A DNA stretch of 23,015 nucleotides from CBDCWA01 sp046048295 (GTDB lineage Bacteria; Pseudomonadota; Alphaproteobacteria; Rhizobiales; Hyphomicrobiaceae). Location: positions 1 through 23,015 of the forward strand of contig JBJOGJ010000037.1 in NCBI GenBank assembly GCA_046048295.1, read 5' to 3'. Positions 8,288-16,133 of this stretch are shown here, one piece after another. How positions within the stretch are numbered: the stretch's first letter is position 1; every line of letters begins with the position of its first letter. The position numbers and the translations under genes are program-made. The notes beneath the pieces were generated by a model. The model saw only the letters and a program-made list of their open reading frames with translations. It made no database searches and was not told the DNA's origin.

Positions 8288-8908
8288 TCACGCGCGTTTA
8301 CCTGACTTGCAATTGTGGCATGAGACACCGTTCAAATCAACCCACTGCTCGGCGGCGATCTGCAACCCGAGGCGGGGGATTCGCCTCAGCAGTGTCGTTG
8401 CACGCACCCCGAAAACCGGATGGACCCAGCTGGGCGCGACATCGTTGAGGGGCACCAGCACAAACCCTCGGCGATGGGCGAAGGGATGGGGGAGCACGAG
8501 ACGACCTCGCTTGTCACCAGATGTTTTGGCATCAGGCCAACCTTGTACGCGCCCTCCAACCGCAATAAGGTCCAGGTCCAGACACCTAGATCGCGACAAT
8601 TTGACACGGGACCGTCCCGCCTGATGCTCTATTCGCTGCATAATGCGCAAAAGAGCCGCCGGCGCTCCCAGGTATCTTGCCGCGACCACGGCGTTCAACA
8701 CTCCCGGCTGCATCGGCATGCCTACCGGCTCCGTGAAATATAGCGGTGAAATCCGAACAATAGTAAGTCCTTGTGCTCGTAGTGCTTCCAAAGCCATAGC
8801 AAGTGACTGGATCGGCGCTCCCCATGGCCCGCGGACGTTTGCCCCAAGCGCAATCAAGGCAATGCTGGCACTCTGGCGATAATGGCGGAAAGTTGCAGAT
8901 GACGACAT
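8288..8908 (-). CDS. folK: 2-amino-4-hydroxy-6-hydroxymethyldihydropteridine diphosphokinase
   Basis: FolK (HPPK) transfers pyrophosphate from ATP to 6-hydroxymethyl-dihydropterin in folate synthesis. The 206-residue product has the family landmarks in order: A-L-G-A-N-V-R-G near residue 20, S-P-L-Y-F-T-E-P-V-G, the L-D-L-D-L magnesium-binding motif that holds the two catalytic aspartates, and L-P-H-P-F-A-H-R-R-G-F-V-L-V-P-L. The last is the usual H-P-x-x-x-x-R-x-F-V-L block. A tail of about 45 residues follows the conserved core. The gene appears to lead the minus-strand run and is 66 bp upstream of rpoZ. Its start lies in the AT-rich divergent region shared with the NYN gene. Confidence 0.93.
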   Translation of the reverse strand: MSSSATFRHYRQSASIALIALGANVRGPWGAPIQSLAMALEALRAQGLTIVRISPLYFTEPVGMPMQPGVLNAVVAARYLGAPAALLRIMQRIEHQAGRSRVKLSRSRCLDLDLIAVGGRVQGWPDAKTSGDKRGRLVLPHPFAHRRGFVLVPLNDVAPSWVHPVFGVRATTLLRRIPRLGLQIAAEQWVDLNGVSCHNCKSGKRA

Positions 8909-9089
8909 CGTGAGTTCAATTTTTGTGTGAAACTTTTGTCTCGCCGCAATAGTTTCTTATGTAATGGCGATCTGTCACATAGTTTTCCGGGTCGGCATGT
9001 CGGATTTACGACAAATCGTTTCGTGTGCGGGACAGATACAAGTCGATTGCCCGGCCAACTTTAGAAAAGAACAAACAGGCACGTAGCAT
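8909..9089. other. Divergent intergenic region between folK and the NYN gene
   Basis: This 181-bp stretch separates two genes transcribed away from each other, so it should hold both promoters. It is visibly richer in A and T than its surroundings. I found no pair of -35 and -10 boxes good enough to name on either strand, and no tRNA or hairpin of note. Confidence 0.6.
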
Positions 9090-9749
9090 ATGGGTCATAA
9101 ACTGGAAACTCTCTTCCACCCGAACGAACGAGTTGCTCTCTTCATCGACGGCGCCAATCTTTACTCAACGGCAAAGTCGCTCGGGTTTGACATTGATTAC
9201 AAGCGGCTGCTCGCAATCTTCAAGCAAAGATGTCGCTTGATACGAGCATTGTATTACACTGCATTGATCGAAGACCAGGAATATTCTTCCATTCGACCGT
9301 TGATAGACTGGCTCGACTACAATGGATATTCCATGGTGACCAAGCCAACCAAGGAGTTCACGGACTCGATGGGGCGGCGGAAGATCAAGGGAAACATGGA
9401 TATAGAGCTTACGGTGGACGCTATGCGGCTTGCGCCGCACGTGGATCACATCGTGCTGTTCTCCGGGGACGGTGACTTCAAGGTGCTCGTAGCTGCACTG
9501 CAGCAGGAAGGTCGCCGCGTAAGCGTAGTCTCTACACTGCAGACGCAGCCCGCAATGATCGCCGACGAACTTCGCCGCCAAGCCGATCAGTTCATAGATC
9601 TTGGCGAACTCGAAGACCTCATCTGCCGGTCGCCGGGCCAGCGCCCGCAGCGGCCAGAGCGAGGACCTCGTGGTCCCAGAGATCAGAATGACATTGAAGG
9701 TCCCGTCCCTTACGATCTCGACAGGAATGACCTGCCCGAAGGTGTGTAA
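9090..9749 (+). CDS. NYN domain protein (LabA/DUF88 family), putative RNase
   Basis: This protein has a NYN domain, a PIN-like fold that in several studied members is a metal-dependent ribonuclease. Acidic residues expected at the active site are all present: D20 in L-F-I-D-G-A-N-L-Y, D104 in K-G-N-M-D-I-E-L, and D127 and D129 in L-F-S-G-D-G-D-F. After the domain (about 14-175), a 40-residue tail is rich in Pro, Arg and Gly (R-P-E-R-G-P-R-G-P-R), which could bind RNA. There is no signal peptide, so it is likely cytoplasmic. The ATG at 9090 has only a weak ribosome binding site. It is followed after 70 bp by a uracil-DNA glycosylase on the same strand. Substrate and role are unknown. Confidence 0.88.
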   Translation: MGHKLETLFHPNERVALFIDGANLYSTAKSLGFDIDYKRLLAIFKQRCRLIRALYYTALIEDQEYSSIRPLIDWLDYNGYSMVTKPTKEFTDSMGRRKIKGNMDIELTVDAMRLAPHVDHIVLFSGDGDFKVLVAALQQEGRRVSVVSTLQTQPAMIADELRRQADQFIDLGELEDLICRSPGQRPQRPERGPRGPRDQNDIEGPVPYDLDRNDLPEGV

Positions 9750-9819
9750 CTCCATTCGGGCGGACAGCTGGCCGAGTATCCGGTAGGCCCAATGAACGCG
9801 TCCATGTGCAGGGTGACGG

Positions 9820-10503
9820 ATGTCGAAGCCCCTGGTTGGAGTTGGCGATTTGGCTTCCGCAGCCAGTCCCGAGCCGCCTAGTACCTGCGAGCGCTGCGAG
9901 CGCTTGGGGAAGTTCCGGCGCGCGAACCGGGACCAGTATCCGGAATTCTTCAACGCACCAGTGCCGTCTTTCGGTCGGGACGATTGCCGGCTACTCGTTG
10001 TCGGCTTGGCGCCAGGCTTGAAGGGAGCGAACCGTACCGGTCGCCCGTTCACGGGCGACTACGCCGGGGATCTCCTCTACGCGACGCTTGCCAAATTCGG
10101 ATTCTGCCTTGGAGAATACGCCGCAACGGCCGACGACGGCCTCAAACTGCAAGATGCGATGATCACCAACGCAGTGAGGTGCGTTCCGCCGCAGAACAAG
10201 CCGACACCTGCTGAGATCAGAACCTGCCAGAGCTTCCTCAGTTTCCGGATCGCCTCGCTCAAGAAACTCAGGGTGATACTTGCGCTGGGCCGGATCGCCC
10301 ATGACAGTACCGTCGGGGCGCTTGGCCTCAGGCACAAGGACTTTGGTTTCGGACACGGCAACCGGCATGAGGTCGGCCCCAACTTGGTACTCTTCGACAG
10401 CTTCCACTGCTCCCGCTACAATACTAACACGCGCAGACTGACCGAAGAGATGTTTACCGATGTTTTCCGGCAGATCAGGCTCGCTCTAGACACGACACGT
10501 TGA
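9820..10503 (+). CDS. Family 5 uracil-DNA glycosylase (UDGb-type)
   Basis: This enzyme should remove uracil, and perhaps other deaminated bases, from DNA as the first step of base excision repair. The 227-residue product has motif I as V-V-G-L-A-P-G-L-K-G-A-N-R-T-G-R-P-F-T-G-D (60-80) and motif II as H-C-S-R-Y-N-T-N-T-R-R-L near the C-terminus, both characteristic of family 5 (UDGb) rather than family 4. Four cysteines, C23, C26, C121 and C136, are placed as expected for a 4Fe-4S cluster. Motif I lacks the Asp or Asn that activates water in families 1 and 4, as is normal for UDGb. The start is secure, because an in-frame TGA at 9814-9816 lies six bases before the ATG. It ends 4 bp from a convergent gene. 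Confidence 0.92.
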   Translation: MSKPLVGVGDLASAASPEPPSTCERCERLGKFRRANRDQYPEFFNAPVPSFGRDDCRLLVVGLAPGLKGANRTGRPFTGDYAGDLLYATLAKFGFCLGEYAATADDGLKLQDAMITNAVRCVPPQNKPTPAEIRTCQSFLSFRIASLKKLRVILALGRIAHDSTVGALGLRHKDFGFGHGNRHEVGPNLVLFDSFHCSRYNTNTRRLTEEMFTDVFRQIRLALDTTR

Positions 10504-10507
10504 GCGG

Positions 10508-11047
10508 TCAGCACAGCAGAGAATCGAGCAGATCGGCTGCATGCGTGTCGGGGGGATGAACCGGATAGACCGCGCGCAGGACTACGCCGTTCGCCACCAC
10601 CATTGTCAGGCGCTTCAGATAGACCGTTCCGGCAGCCTCGAACGTCGGCAGCCCAAGTTGGCCGCTGAATCGGTTCTCCACATCGCTCAACAGAGCAAAA
10701 GGCAGCCCGGCACGTGCGGCGAATTCGTGCTGCTCGGCGGGAGGTTGCAGACTTACACCGTAGATCCCAAAGCCGTTCGTCGCGTAGTCAGAGTAGAGGT
10801 CGCGAAATCCCTCTGCCTCGGGCGTCGAGCCGTGGGCGCCTGGGATATCGTCCCAGCCGGGTGGGTTTGGCAGGCCGGGCCTGCCCGTCCAGGGATAGAA
10901 GAATACGACGCTACGCCCCGGGACATCTGCCAAGTCAACCAGTCCTCCGGTGGTTGCCGGTAGTGCTATGTGCGGAAGTGCCAACCCGGAAACGAGGTGC
11001 CTCGCTGCTCCGTCGTCCGCAGGGGGCGGCCAAGGCCAGGTCGGCAT
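10508..11047 (-). CDS. Peroxiredoxin-fold (AhpC/TSA-like) protein with Ser at the peroxidatic Cys position
   Basis: The 179-residue product has the thioredoxin-fold layout of an AhpC/TSA or BCP-type peroxiredoxin: F-F-Y-P-W-T near 49-54, G-x-T-P-E-A near 73-78, and L-P-F-A-L-L-S-D near 115-122. Peroxiredoxins carry the catalytic cysteine in G-C-T-x-E; here the site reads G-S-T-P-E with S74. There is also a loop of about 18 residues between the F-Y-P box and this site. The only cysteine in the protein is the last residue, C179. So normal peroxidase activity is doubtful. No signal peptide is seen. The ATG at 11047 follows a strong GGAGGAGGG site, 21 bp after the smpB stop, so it is probably co-transcribed with smpB and dapA. 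Confidence 0.82.
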   Translation of the reverse strand: MPTWPWPPPADDGAARHLVSGLALPHIALPATTGGLVDLADVPGRSVVFFYPWTGRPGLPNPPGWDDIPGAHGSTPEAEGFRDLYSDYATNGFGIYGVSLQPPAEQHEFAARAGLPFALLSDVENRFSGQLGLPTFEAAGTVYLKRLTMVVANGVVLRAVYPVHPPDTHAADLLDSLLC

Positions 11048-11068
11048 ACAGCCCTCCTCCAGTTCGGA

Positions 11069-11545
11069 TCAACCGCGATCGCGCAATATGCGCGACTTCT
11101 GTCGATTCCAGTCGCGCTTCTTCTCGGTCTCCCGCTTGTCGTGCAGCTTCTTTCCCTGCGCAAGCGCCAGCTTGAGCTTCGCGCGACCGCGCTCGTTGAA
11201 ATACAGCTCGAGTGGTACCATCGTCATGCCTTGGCGATCGATCGCGATGGCAAGCTTGTTCATTTCGCTCTTGTGCAGCAGCAGACGGCGTGGGCGCCGT
11301 GGCTCGTGCTGAAAGAATTTTCCGGCGCCCTGGTATTCCGGGATGTAGGCATTGATCAGCATGACGCCGCCGCTCTCCACGGAGGCATAGCTCTCGGCAA
11401 TATTCGCCTGGCCCTTGCGCAAGGACTTAACCTCGGTACCGGTCAACTGTATCCCGGCCTCGTAGACCTCGCCTATGTGGTACTCGAAGCGCGCCTTGCG
11501 GTTCTCGGCAACCAGCTTGCGGCCGGGCTCTTTCTTGGCCGCCAT
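11069..11545 (-). CDS. smpB: SsrA-binding protein SmpB (trans-translation)
   Basis: SmpB binds tmRNA and delivers it to stalled ribosomes for trans-translation. The 158-residue product begins A-E-N-R-K-A-R-F-E-Y-H-I and has the hallmark segments G-I-Q-L-T-G-T-E-V-K-S-L-R-K-G, F-F-Q-H-E-P-R-R-P-R-R-L-L-L-H and L-A-L-A-Q-G-K-K-L-H-D-K-R-E. The tail is strongly basic and ends near the usual length. The start at 11545 is well supported: an in-frame TAG sits immediately before the ATG, and AGGAG lies about 9 nt upstream. It follows dapA after 39 bp; dapA next to smpB is a common Rhizobiales arrangement. Confidence 0.97.
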   Translation of the reverse strand: MAAKKEPGRKLVAENRKARFEYHIGEVYEAGIQLTGTEVKSLRKGQANIAESYASVESGGVMLINAYIPEYQGAGKFFQHEPRRPRRLLLHKSEMNKLAIAIDRQGMTMVPLELYFNERGRAKLKLALAQGKKLHDKRETEKKRDWNRQKSRILRDRG

Positions 11546-11584
11546 CTAGGGTAACTCCTGCCTGCATTGGCCACCAACGGCCGG

Positions 11585-12466
11585 TTAAGCGAATGGCGCA
11601 ACGCCTACCTGCTCCAGCGCGCTGTCGACGAGTTGACGCGTCAGATACGTTACCGGCGCCAGCGGCATGCGAACGTCAGGCTCGCAAAGGCCGATGCGGT
11701 GGGCCGCGTACTTGACGGGGGCCGGACTTGTCTCCGCGAACAGCGCAAGATGTAATGGCATAAGCCGATCATGCAAGGCCAGGGCACGCCTGTAATCACC
11801 GGCGAGGCAGGATTCCTGGAACTCCGCGCACAGACGGGGGGCAACGTTGGACGTCACCGATATGCACCCTTGCCCTCCATGCGCGTTGAAGCCAAGCGCC
11901 GTTCCATCCTCGCCAGAGAGGAGCAAGAACTCCGGTCCGCACCGTAGACGCTGCTCGGTCGCACGCGAGAGATTGGCGGTGGCATCCTTGATGCCGATGA
12001 CATTCGGCAGCGATGCACAACGGGCGACGGTTTCGGGCAAGATGTCCACCACCGTTCTGCTCGGTACGTTGTAGAGGATGAGCGGGATGTCGACTGCCGC
12101 CGCTATTGCGGCGACGTGGAGGTATAGGCCTTCCTGCGTCGGCTTGTTGTAATAGGGCATGACGAGAAGTGCAGCATCGGCCCCAGCCTGCTTGGCATGG
12201 CGCGTCAGGTCTATCGCCTCGTCCGTTGAGTTGGAGCCAGTTCCGGCGATAACCGGCACACGGCCTGCAGCAGTCTCGACGCAAATCTCGATTACGCGCT
12301 TGTGCTCAGCCGTGGAAAGAGTCGGGCTCTCTCCCGTTGTGCCGACCGCCACTAGTCCGTGCGAGCCTTCGCCGATCTGCCACTCGACAATCCGACGAAA
12401 AGCAGCCTCATCAACCATGCCATTCTTGAACGGCGTAATCAGTGCCGTGCAGGATCCCTTGATCAT
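11585..12466 (-). CDS. dapA: 4-hydroxy-tetrahydrodipicolinate synthase
   Basis: DapA condenses pyruvate with aspartate semialdehyde, the first committed step of lysine and diaminopimelate synthesis, which also supplies peptidoglycan. The 293-residue product has the Schiff-base lysine K160 in V-I-G-I-K-D-A-T, the tyrosine Y132 in I-L-Y-N-V-P-S-R with R137, G-T-T-G-E-S at 42-47 and Y106. These positions match the E. coli enzyme almost residue for residue. A GAGGA ribosome binding site precedes the ATG at 12466. It leads a minus-strand group with smpB and the peroxiredoxin-like gene, and it is divergent from the lytic transglycosylase gene, which also acts in cell-wall metabolism. Confidence 0.97.
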   Translation of the reverse strand: MIKGSCTALITPFKNGMVDEAAFRRIVEWQIGEGSHGLVAVGTTGESPTLSTAEHKRVIEICVETAAGRVPVIAGTGSNSTDEAIDLTRHAKQAGADAALLVMPYYNKPTQEGLYLHVAAIAAAVDIPLILYNVPSRTVVDILPETVARCASLPNVIGIKDATANLSRATEQRLRCGPEFLLLSGEDGTALGFNAHGGQGCISVTSNVAPRLCAEFQESCLAGDYRRALALHDRLMPLHLALFAETSPAPVKYAAHRIGLCEPDVRMPLAPVTYLTRQLVDSALEQVGVAPFA

Positions 12467-12789
12467 CCAATGTCCTCGTTACAGCCTCTGACGGCAAGAC
12501 CTATGCTTGCCGGCTTCTCGCTCCGCCCAGTTTTCCGGTAGCACCAAGCACAGCATTTGGCTGACATTTGTTGATCTGAAACCTAAGCCCACTCCCTTCC
12601 CGTTGCAACTCGTGTGCGGCGCGACACTGCATCATGGCAAGGCGAATTCACCTGCAATAGTTGCTTTCGCTTCTGCGAACGGGCATGGTCGCCAAGCAAC
12701 CGCCCATTTCTGGTGGCAGTTCACCCATCGGCAATGGATCAGTCCGTGCGATCATGGGGGCAGCTTTGCGGACCAGACTTAGCGAACGC
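12467..12789. other. Divergent intergenic region between dapA and the lytic transglycosylase gene
   Basis: About 320 bp lie between the two divergent starts. The frame of the transglycosylase stays open back to 12661, so part of this may be coding if an earlier start is used. I see a 7-bp hairpin close to dapA (12492-12512) and nothing else I can support: no convincing gene, no tRNA and no clear promoter boxes. Confidence 0.5.
12492..12512 (-). promoter_or_regulatory. Small inverted repeat in the presumed dapA leader
   Basis: CGGCAAG at 12492-12498 and CTTGCCG at 12506-12512 form a perfect 7-bp stem with a 7-nt loop, 26 nt before the dapA ATG. It does not resemble a lysine riboswitch, being far too small, and it has no T-run. 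It could be an operator or a leader hairpin. Confidence 0.35.
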
Positions 12790-14991
12790 ATGCGTAAGCG
12801 GCTGTTGGTTGCAATCGCGGTTGCCGCGATCGCTCTGACTGGCGCCTCGCCGCCACCGCCCGCTCCGAAACCCAGTGCAGAACGTAACGACAGCGCCGCG
12901 CCCAAGCATTCGCAGCCCGCGCCCAGGCCCGGTGCGCTGGAGCAAGAGGCGCGCCATATCGCCCGCTACGACAATGCCATACGAAAGGCCCGAGAGCACC
13001 CGGTCACCGCGGAGGATGCCAAGCGCATCCGCGAAGCAATTGCCGCAGTCGGGAAGAGCCAAATGGGGCGCGTGCGGGCGCTACTCGAAGAGTTGACAGA
13101 TCCAGTACAGCGCAAGCTCGTCCAGTGGTACAGCCTTTATCGTGGCTTCGGAACAGTCGAGACCTATCAGGCATTTCTTTCCGCCAATCCTGGCTGGCCA
13201 GGCCGCCGAGTGCTCCAGAACAGGCTCGAGACACTGCTTTTCGAGGGGCCGGCGGACGCCGCTCTCATACAGAAGATGCTCGGAAATGGCGAACCTCAGA
13301 CAGGTACAGGGATCGCACTGCTCACCGGCTTGATGAAGTCGAAGGGAGATGAGACGCGCTCCGTAGAACTCGCGCGGCGTGCGTGGCGCGAATACGATTT
13401 TCCGCGCCGTGTGGAAGACATGTTCCTCGAGAGGTTCAAGGAGGCCTTGAGACCGGAAGACCACAAGCGGCGCGTCGACAGGCTGCTCGGCGGATATGTC
13501 CGGTGGAGGTCGCATCGATCGGGCCGGATTGCCGCGGCTGGCAGGGTGTTGGGGCACATGTCGAAAGCTGAACAGGCGAAAGTCAAAGCGCGGATTGCAG
13601 CCTACCGGGAATCCTCGAGCGCTCCAAAGTTGATGCGGCAACTGCCCAAGGAAAAAGAGGTGGACTGGGGGCTTGCCTTCAACAAGGTGCAGCTATTCCG
13701 GCGAACCGGGAAGAAGCTGGAAGCCCAGAAGATCCTGCTCTCGGCGCCCACAGACCCGGGTACCATCGCCGACCTCGACGGCTGGTGGCACGAAAGAGTT
13801 CTCGCTGCGTTCGACGCCCTCAAGTCGGATAACGCGAAGGTGGCCTACGACCTCGTGAGGAATGCTGGCCCGATCAGCGTCAACGAGGCCAACGAGCAGG
13901 CGTTCCTGGCCGGCTGGCTGGCGCTGCGCAAACTTGTAAAGCCTAAAGCGGCGCTCGCTCATTTCGAGGCACTTGCGAAGACTGCAGATGGTCCGCTGAG
14001 CCGCTCGCGCGCAGCCTATTGGCAGGGACGGACCTGGGAGAAGCTCGGCGACGACGGAAGTGCCCGGGCAGCCTATGCGAGGGCTGCGAAGTTCGCCGAC
14101 ACATTCGACAGCCATCTGGCCAGGACGAAACTCGGGTCCGGCGCACACGAGATACGCATAGCCTTTCCATCCGAACCGACGGCTGAACAAGTCGAGGCAT
14201 TCAATGCACTGGACAGCGTTCACGCCGCCGTGATCGCGACGAAGGCGGGCCTGTCGCCACACATCTCACGACAGTTCCTCAATCACCTGCGCCGGCATTT
14301 CGACAGCGAGGCCGAACTTGCCATGAGCGCGCATCTCGCCGAGGCGCTCGGCGACACTCAGATGGCGGTCAGAATCGGCAAATCAGGCAACGCGCGCGGA
14401 CATAACCTCACGGTGTATTCCTATCCGGTGCATGCCTTCCCCGCGTACTCGCCGTTGAGGCCTCCACCCGAGACGGCGATCCTGCTCGGCATCGCCCGCC
14501 AGGAGAGTGAATTCAACACACTTACACAGTCGAGTGCCGGGGCCCGTGGGCTGATGCAGGTGATGCCAATAACGGCACGCCATGTCTGCCGCGATTACAA
14601 GCTCAAGTGCGATATCGGCAGGCTGATGAAGGACAAGTCCTACAACACGAAGCTGGCGAGCGCCTATATCGGCGACCGGATGGCGGAATTCGACGGCAGC
14701 TACGTGCTGTCAATCGCAGGGTACAATGCCGGGCCGGGACGGGTCAGGCAGTGGGTGCAGGAATTCGGCGACCCGCGTGACAAGGGCGTAGACCCGATCG
14801 ACTGGATCCACCGTATTCCGTTCGAAGAGACGCGCATTTATGTGCAAAAGGTGCTTTCAAACCTGCAAATCTACAGGGCCCGCCTCGCAGAGGGTGCTGT
14901 AAAGCTCAAAATTGCGGAAGACCTCAACCGCACCGGGCCGGTGCATGTACCTAGCGAGGCGGTTGCAAGCAAGCGTGCAGAGGCAAATTAG
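12790..14991 (+). CDS. Soluble lytic murein transglycosylase (Slt70-like)
   Basis: This is an exported enzyme that cleaves the glycan strands of peptidoglycan to give 1,6-anhydro ends. With the ATG at 12790 the product has 733 residues. It starts with M-R-K-R-L and a hydrophobic Ala-rich signal peptide ending near residue 21, followed by a Pro-rich linker. A long alpha-helical superhelix region is typical of Slt70. The C-terminal catalytic domain, at about 560-690, has catalytic E572 in G-I-A-R-Q-E-S, then G-A-R-G-L-M-Q-V-M-P and A-G-Y-N-A-G-P-G-R-V. Starts at 12754, 12685 or 12661 are possible in frame, but 12790 gives the cleanest signal peptide; no ribosome binding site decides it. Classic slt family membership is clear. 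Confidence 0.93.
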   Translation: MRKRLLVAIAVAAIALTGASPPPPAPKPSAERNDSAAPKHSQPAPRPGALEQEARHIARYDNAIRKAREHPVTAEDAKRIREAIAAVGKSQMGRVRALLEELTDPVQRKLVQWYSLYRGFGTVETYQAFLSANPGWPGRRVLQNRLETLLFEGPADAALIQKMLGNGEPQTGTGIALLTGLMKSKGDETRSVELARRAWREYDFPRRVEDMFLERFKEALRPEDHKRRVDRLLGGYVRWRSHRSGRIAAAGRVLGHMSKAEQAKVKARIAAYRESSSAPKLMRQLPKEKEVDWGLAFNKVQLFRRTGKKLEAQKILLSAPTDPGTIADLDGWWHERVLAAFDALKSDNAKVAYDLVRNAGPISVNEANEQAFLAGWLALRKLVKPKAALAHFEALAKTADGPLSRSRAAYWQGRTWEKLGDDGSARAAYARAAKFADTFDSHLARTKLGSGAHEIRIAFPSEPTAEQVEAFNALDSVHAAVIATKAGLSPHISRQFLNHLRRHFDSEAELAMSAHLAEALGDTQMAVRIGKSGNARGHNLTVYSYPVHAFPAYSPLRPPPETAILLGIARQESEFNTLTQSSAGARGLMQVMPITARHVCRDYKLKCDIGRLMKDKSYNTKLASAYIGDRMAEFDGSYVLSIAGYNAGPGRVRQWVQEFGDPRDKGVDPIDWIHRIPFEETRIYVQKVLSNLQIYRARLAEGAVKLKIAEDLNRTGPVHVPSEAVASKRAEAN

Positions 14992-15204
14992 ATCGCTCCG
15001 ATCTGGTTGGAAGAGGGCTAGCCCAAATCGCTTGCCGACAGGTGCGTGATACCAACGCGGTTGATCCCGAGCCTGAAGGGTCGGTGCACCTTGAGTACTC
15101 CCAGCTGAAGCTGAACCAACTTTGTCGCGCCCAGGCTTGTCGCGGGATCGCGTGAGATGCACACTTGCGGCCAGAGATTCGGGCAACCAGGACGGGGCAC
15201 CGGC

Positions 15205-16131
15205 ATGGCGGGTACGGGCGAAGACGACAATTGGACATCGCTCAGGTTCACCGCCCGGGACGGGCTCACCATTCACGTTCGCTGCTACCGTTCGGAATTG
15301 AGCCGGCGCAGGGCTCTGGTGTGCATTCCCGGGCTCACCCGCAACGCCCGCGACTTCCACGTGCTTGCGGCCCGGCTGGCATCAGAGCCTTCCGGAAGAA
15401 CAGTCTATGCGATCGACCTTAGAGGACGGGGGCAATCCGATCACGACCCCGACTGGCGCAACTACGTGGTGCCGATCGAGGCCCTGGATGTACTGGACCT
15501 CATTACCGCCGCGAATATTGCCGGTGCCCACGTTCTCGGAACGTCGCGCGGCGGCCTGATTGCAATGGTCATGTCGGCACTCCAGCCCGGTGCGATCGGA
15601 AGCGTCGTGCTCAATGACATCGGGCCGGTCATCGAACAATCCGGGCTACTCAGGATCTCGAGCTACGTTGGGCGCATGCCGCTGCCCAAGAGTTGGCCCG
15701 AGGCAGCCGAGTTGGTCAGGCAGGGCAACGAGCGCTTTTTCCCCCGGGTTAAGGGCGCGGAGTGGGAGGCTATCGCCCGGCAGTGGTACAACGAACGGGA
15801 CGGCGCGCCAGCGCCCGGCTACGATCCAAAGCTCGCCCGGACGTTCTCAGTCAAGGACGGCAAGATTCCGCCATTGTGGGATCATTTCGCAGCACTCAAG
15901 GGCAAGCCAGTCCTCGTCATTCGCGGTGCGCTCTCCGACATCCTGACCGCAGGCACAGTCGAGGAAATGTGCCGTCGCCATCCCGCCTGCGCCAGCCACA
16001 CGGTCGGCGACGAGGGGCATGCGCCGCTGCTTCAAGACACCGAGACGATCGAAGCCATCAGATCGTTTCTCAATGCTGCTGACAAAGGCCAGCCGATCTC
16101 TGGTCGAACGTTCGCGGCAACGAAGGGCTAA
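15205..16131 (+). CDS. Alpha/beta hydrolase fold protein
   Basis: This is a cytoplasmic alpha/beta hydrolase of unknown substrate. With the ATG at 15205 it has 308 residues and a full catalytic triad: nucleophile S114 in the elbow G-T-S-R-G-G, an acid likely at D245 in R-G-A-L-S-D-I-L, and H272 in D-E-G-H-A-P-L. The oxyanion region is C-I-P-G-L-T-R-N-A-R-D-F, and the strand-loop Y-A-I-D-L-R-G-R-G-Q-S-D-H-D is typical of the esterase / epoxide hydrolase-like group. An AGGACGGGG precedes the chosen ATG; an in-frame ATG at 15157 would add 16 unusual residues. The gene lies 213 bp after the transglycosylase and ends 2 bp from a convergent gene. I cannot name a substrate. Confidence 0.88.
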   Translation: MAGTGEDDNWTSLRFTARDGLTIHVRCYRSELSRRRALVCIPGLTRNARDFHVLAARLASEPSGRTVYAIDLRGRGQSDHDPDWRNYVVPIEALDVLDLITAANIAGAHVLGTSRGGLIAMVMSALQPGAIGSVVLNDIGPVIEQSGLLRISSYVGRMPLPKSWPEAAELVRQGNERFFPRVKGAEWEAIARQWYNERDGAPAPGYDPKLARTFSVKDGKIPPLWDHFAALKGKPVLVIRGALSDILTAGTVEEMCRRHPACASHTVGDEGHAPLLQDTETIEAIRSFLNAADKGQPISGRTFAATKG

Positions 16132-16133
16132 GG

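Noticed and set aside
12507..12782. Plus-strand 91-codon frame upstream of the lytic transglycosylase gene
   Set aside because: It overlaps possible early starts of the transglycosylase, has unusual composition with no domain, and lacks a ribosome binding site.
15018..15272. Minus-strand 84-codon open frame across the gap between the transglycosylase and hydrolase genes
   Set aside because: Half of it overlaps the start of the hydrolase gene in antisense. It has no ribosome binding site I would trust and no recognisable domain; its C-terminal half looks somewhat protein-like, but not enough to call a remnant gene.
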